Shown: positions 63,601 through 64,000 of the stretch, piece by piece
How the letters are laid out: the number at the start of each line of letters is the position of its first letter
Numbering within the stretch: position 1 is the first letter of the stretch
NCBI GenBank assembly: GCA_023079485.1
Contig: CM041085.1
Span: 32,907,121 to 32,971,120 of the forward strand
DNA length: 64,000 nucleotides
From: Archilochus colubris
Taxonomy: Eukaryota > Chordata > Aves > Apodiformes > Trochilidae
Direction of reading: 5' to 3'
The notes under the pieces: generated by a model
Told to the model about the DNA's origin: nothing
The model's database searches: none
What the model saw: only the letters and a program-made list of their open reading frames with translations
Made by a program: the position numbers and the translations under genes

Positions 63601-64000
63601 TCATATTTGTTGTAAATATGAAGCTATTTCTTATTAAGAAGACATTTCTCATTTCCTTGTCCCTGTAGAAAGAAATGTGCTCAGCACAAAGGAATTTCTG
63701 CCCTGTTTTCCAAATCTAGATCAATACTATTAGCTATTGCATCAGTTTTAGTCCCTGGAAGAGCTATGAAACAAGTTCTATGAAAGCAATTAGTTCTCTT
63801 AGTCAAATCTGTGCTCCTTCCCAAAGCAAAGCCCTCACACACACAGAGAGGAAGGATACACTGCAATGGTTTATTTCCTGTTAGCCACCAGAGGAATTGA
63901 TTTAATGAATCCAGTGGTTGCATAAGCAGTTCTTTTTAATATACACAGGTTTAGAATATAAATTCTCTTTTAAGTAAGCTTCCAGCTCTAAGATGAAATA
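60691..64000. other. Unique AT-rich non-coding DNA
   Basis: No gene is supported. There is a G-rich run GGGGGGGGGTGGG (63108-63120, approximate) and short A runs. Frames of 60-91 codons have no recognisable domain. The window ends in ordinary AT-rich sequence. Confidence 0.55.

Overview
This window looks like nuclear DNA from a bird, most likely a neoavian. It is AT-rich, has very few interspersed repeats for 64 kb, and the recognisable ones are avian-type CR1 LINEs. One is a well-preserved copy of the kind with an ATTCTATG-repeat tail and the end of the CR1 reverse transcriptase. There are also many A/C-only (or T/G-only) low-complexity tracts of the kind common in bird genomes, and one short solo LTR. 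The bird call is inference from repeat style; a crocodile or turtle is less likely but not excluded.

I find no host protein-coding gene, no tRNA, rRNA or known small RNA, and no CRISPR or prokaryotic feature. The longest open frames (about 60 to 164 codons) are explained by CR1 sequence, by A/C-rich simple sequence or by chance. The window is best read as a gene desert or the inside of a very long intron, with a few AT-rich blocks dense in homeodomain, POU and SOX-like sites that are candidate conserved enhancers.

Layout: 1-6.6 kb is unique AT-rich DNA with a decayed CR1 tail (3610-3822). 6675-7370 is the best CR1 copy, on the minus strand. 7.4-21.3 kb is unique DNA with low-complexity tracts and a candidate enhancer block near 17.2-17.8 kb. 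21316-21656 is a solo LTR bounded by a perfect 6-bp target-site duplication. 21.7-37.7 kb is unique DNA with homeobox-site-rich blocks near 25.8 and 26.6 kb, a large A/C tract at 31.0-31.2 kb and a pyrimidine tract at 33.2 kb. 37739-37943 is a 205-bp foldback element with 54-bp terminal inverted repeats and a 7-bp flanking repeat. 43796-44125 and 50347-50405 are two more minus-strand CR1 fragments. 58625-58704 is a perfect 80-bp palindrome. 59815-60690 is an old plus-strand CR1 carrying decayed reverse transcriptase sequence, and a 106-bp part of it recurs at about 91% identity 2.9 kb upstream (57434-57539).

There is no gene system whose parts work together here. The items most worth following are the perfect palindrome, the foldback element (its loop carries CCAAT-, NRF1- and GC-box-like sequences), the solo LTR and the short local duplication of CR1 sequence.
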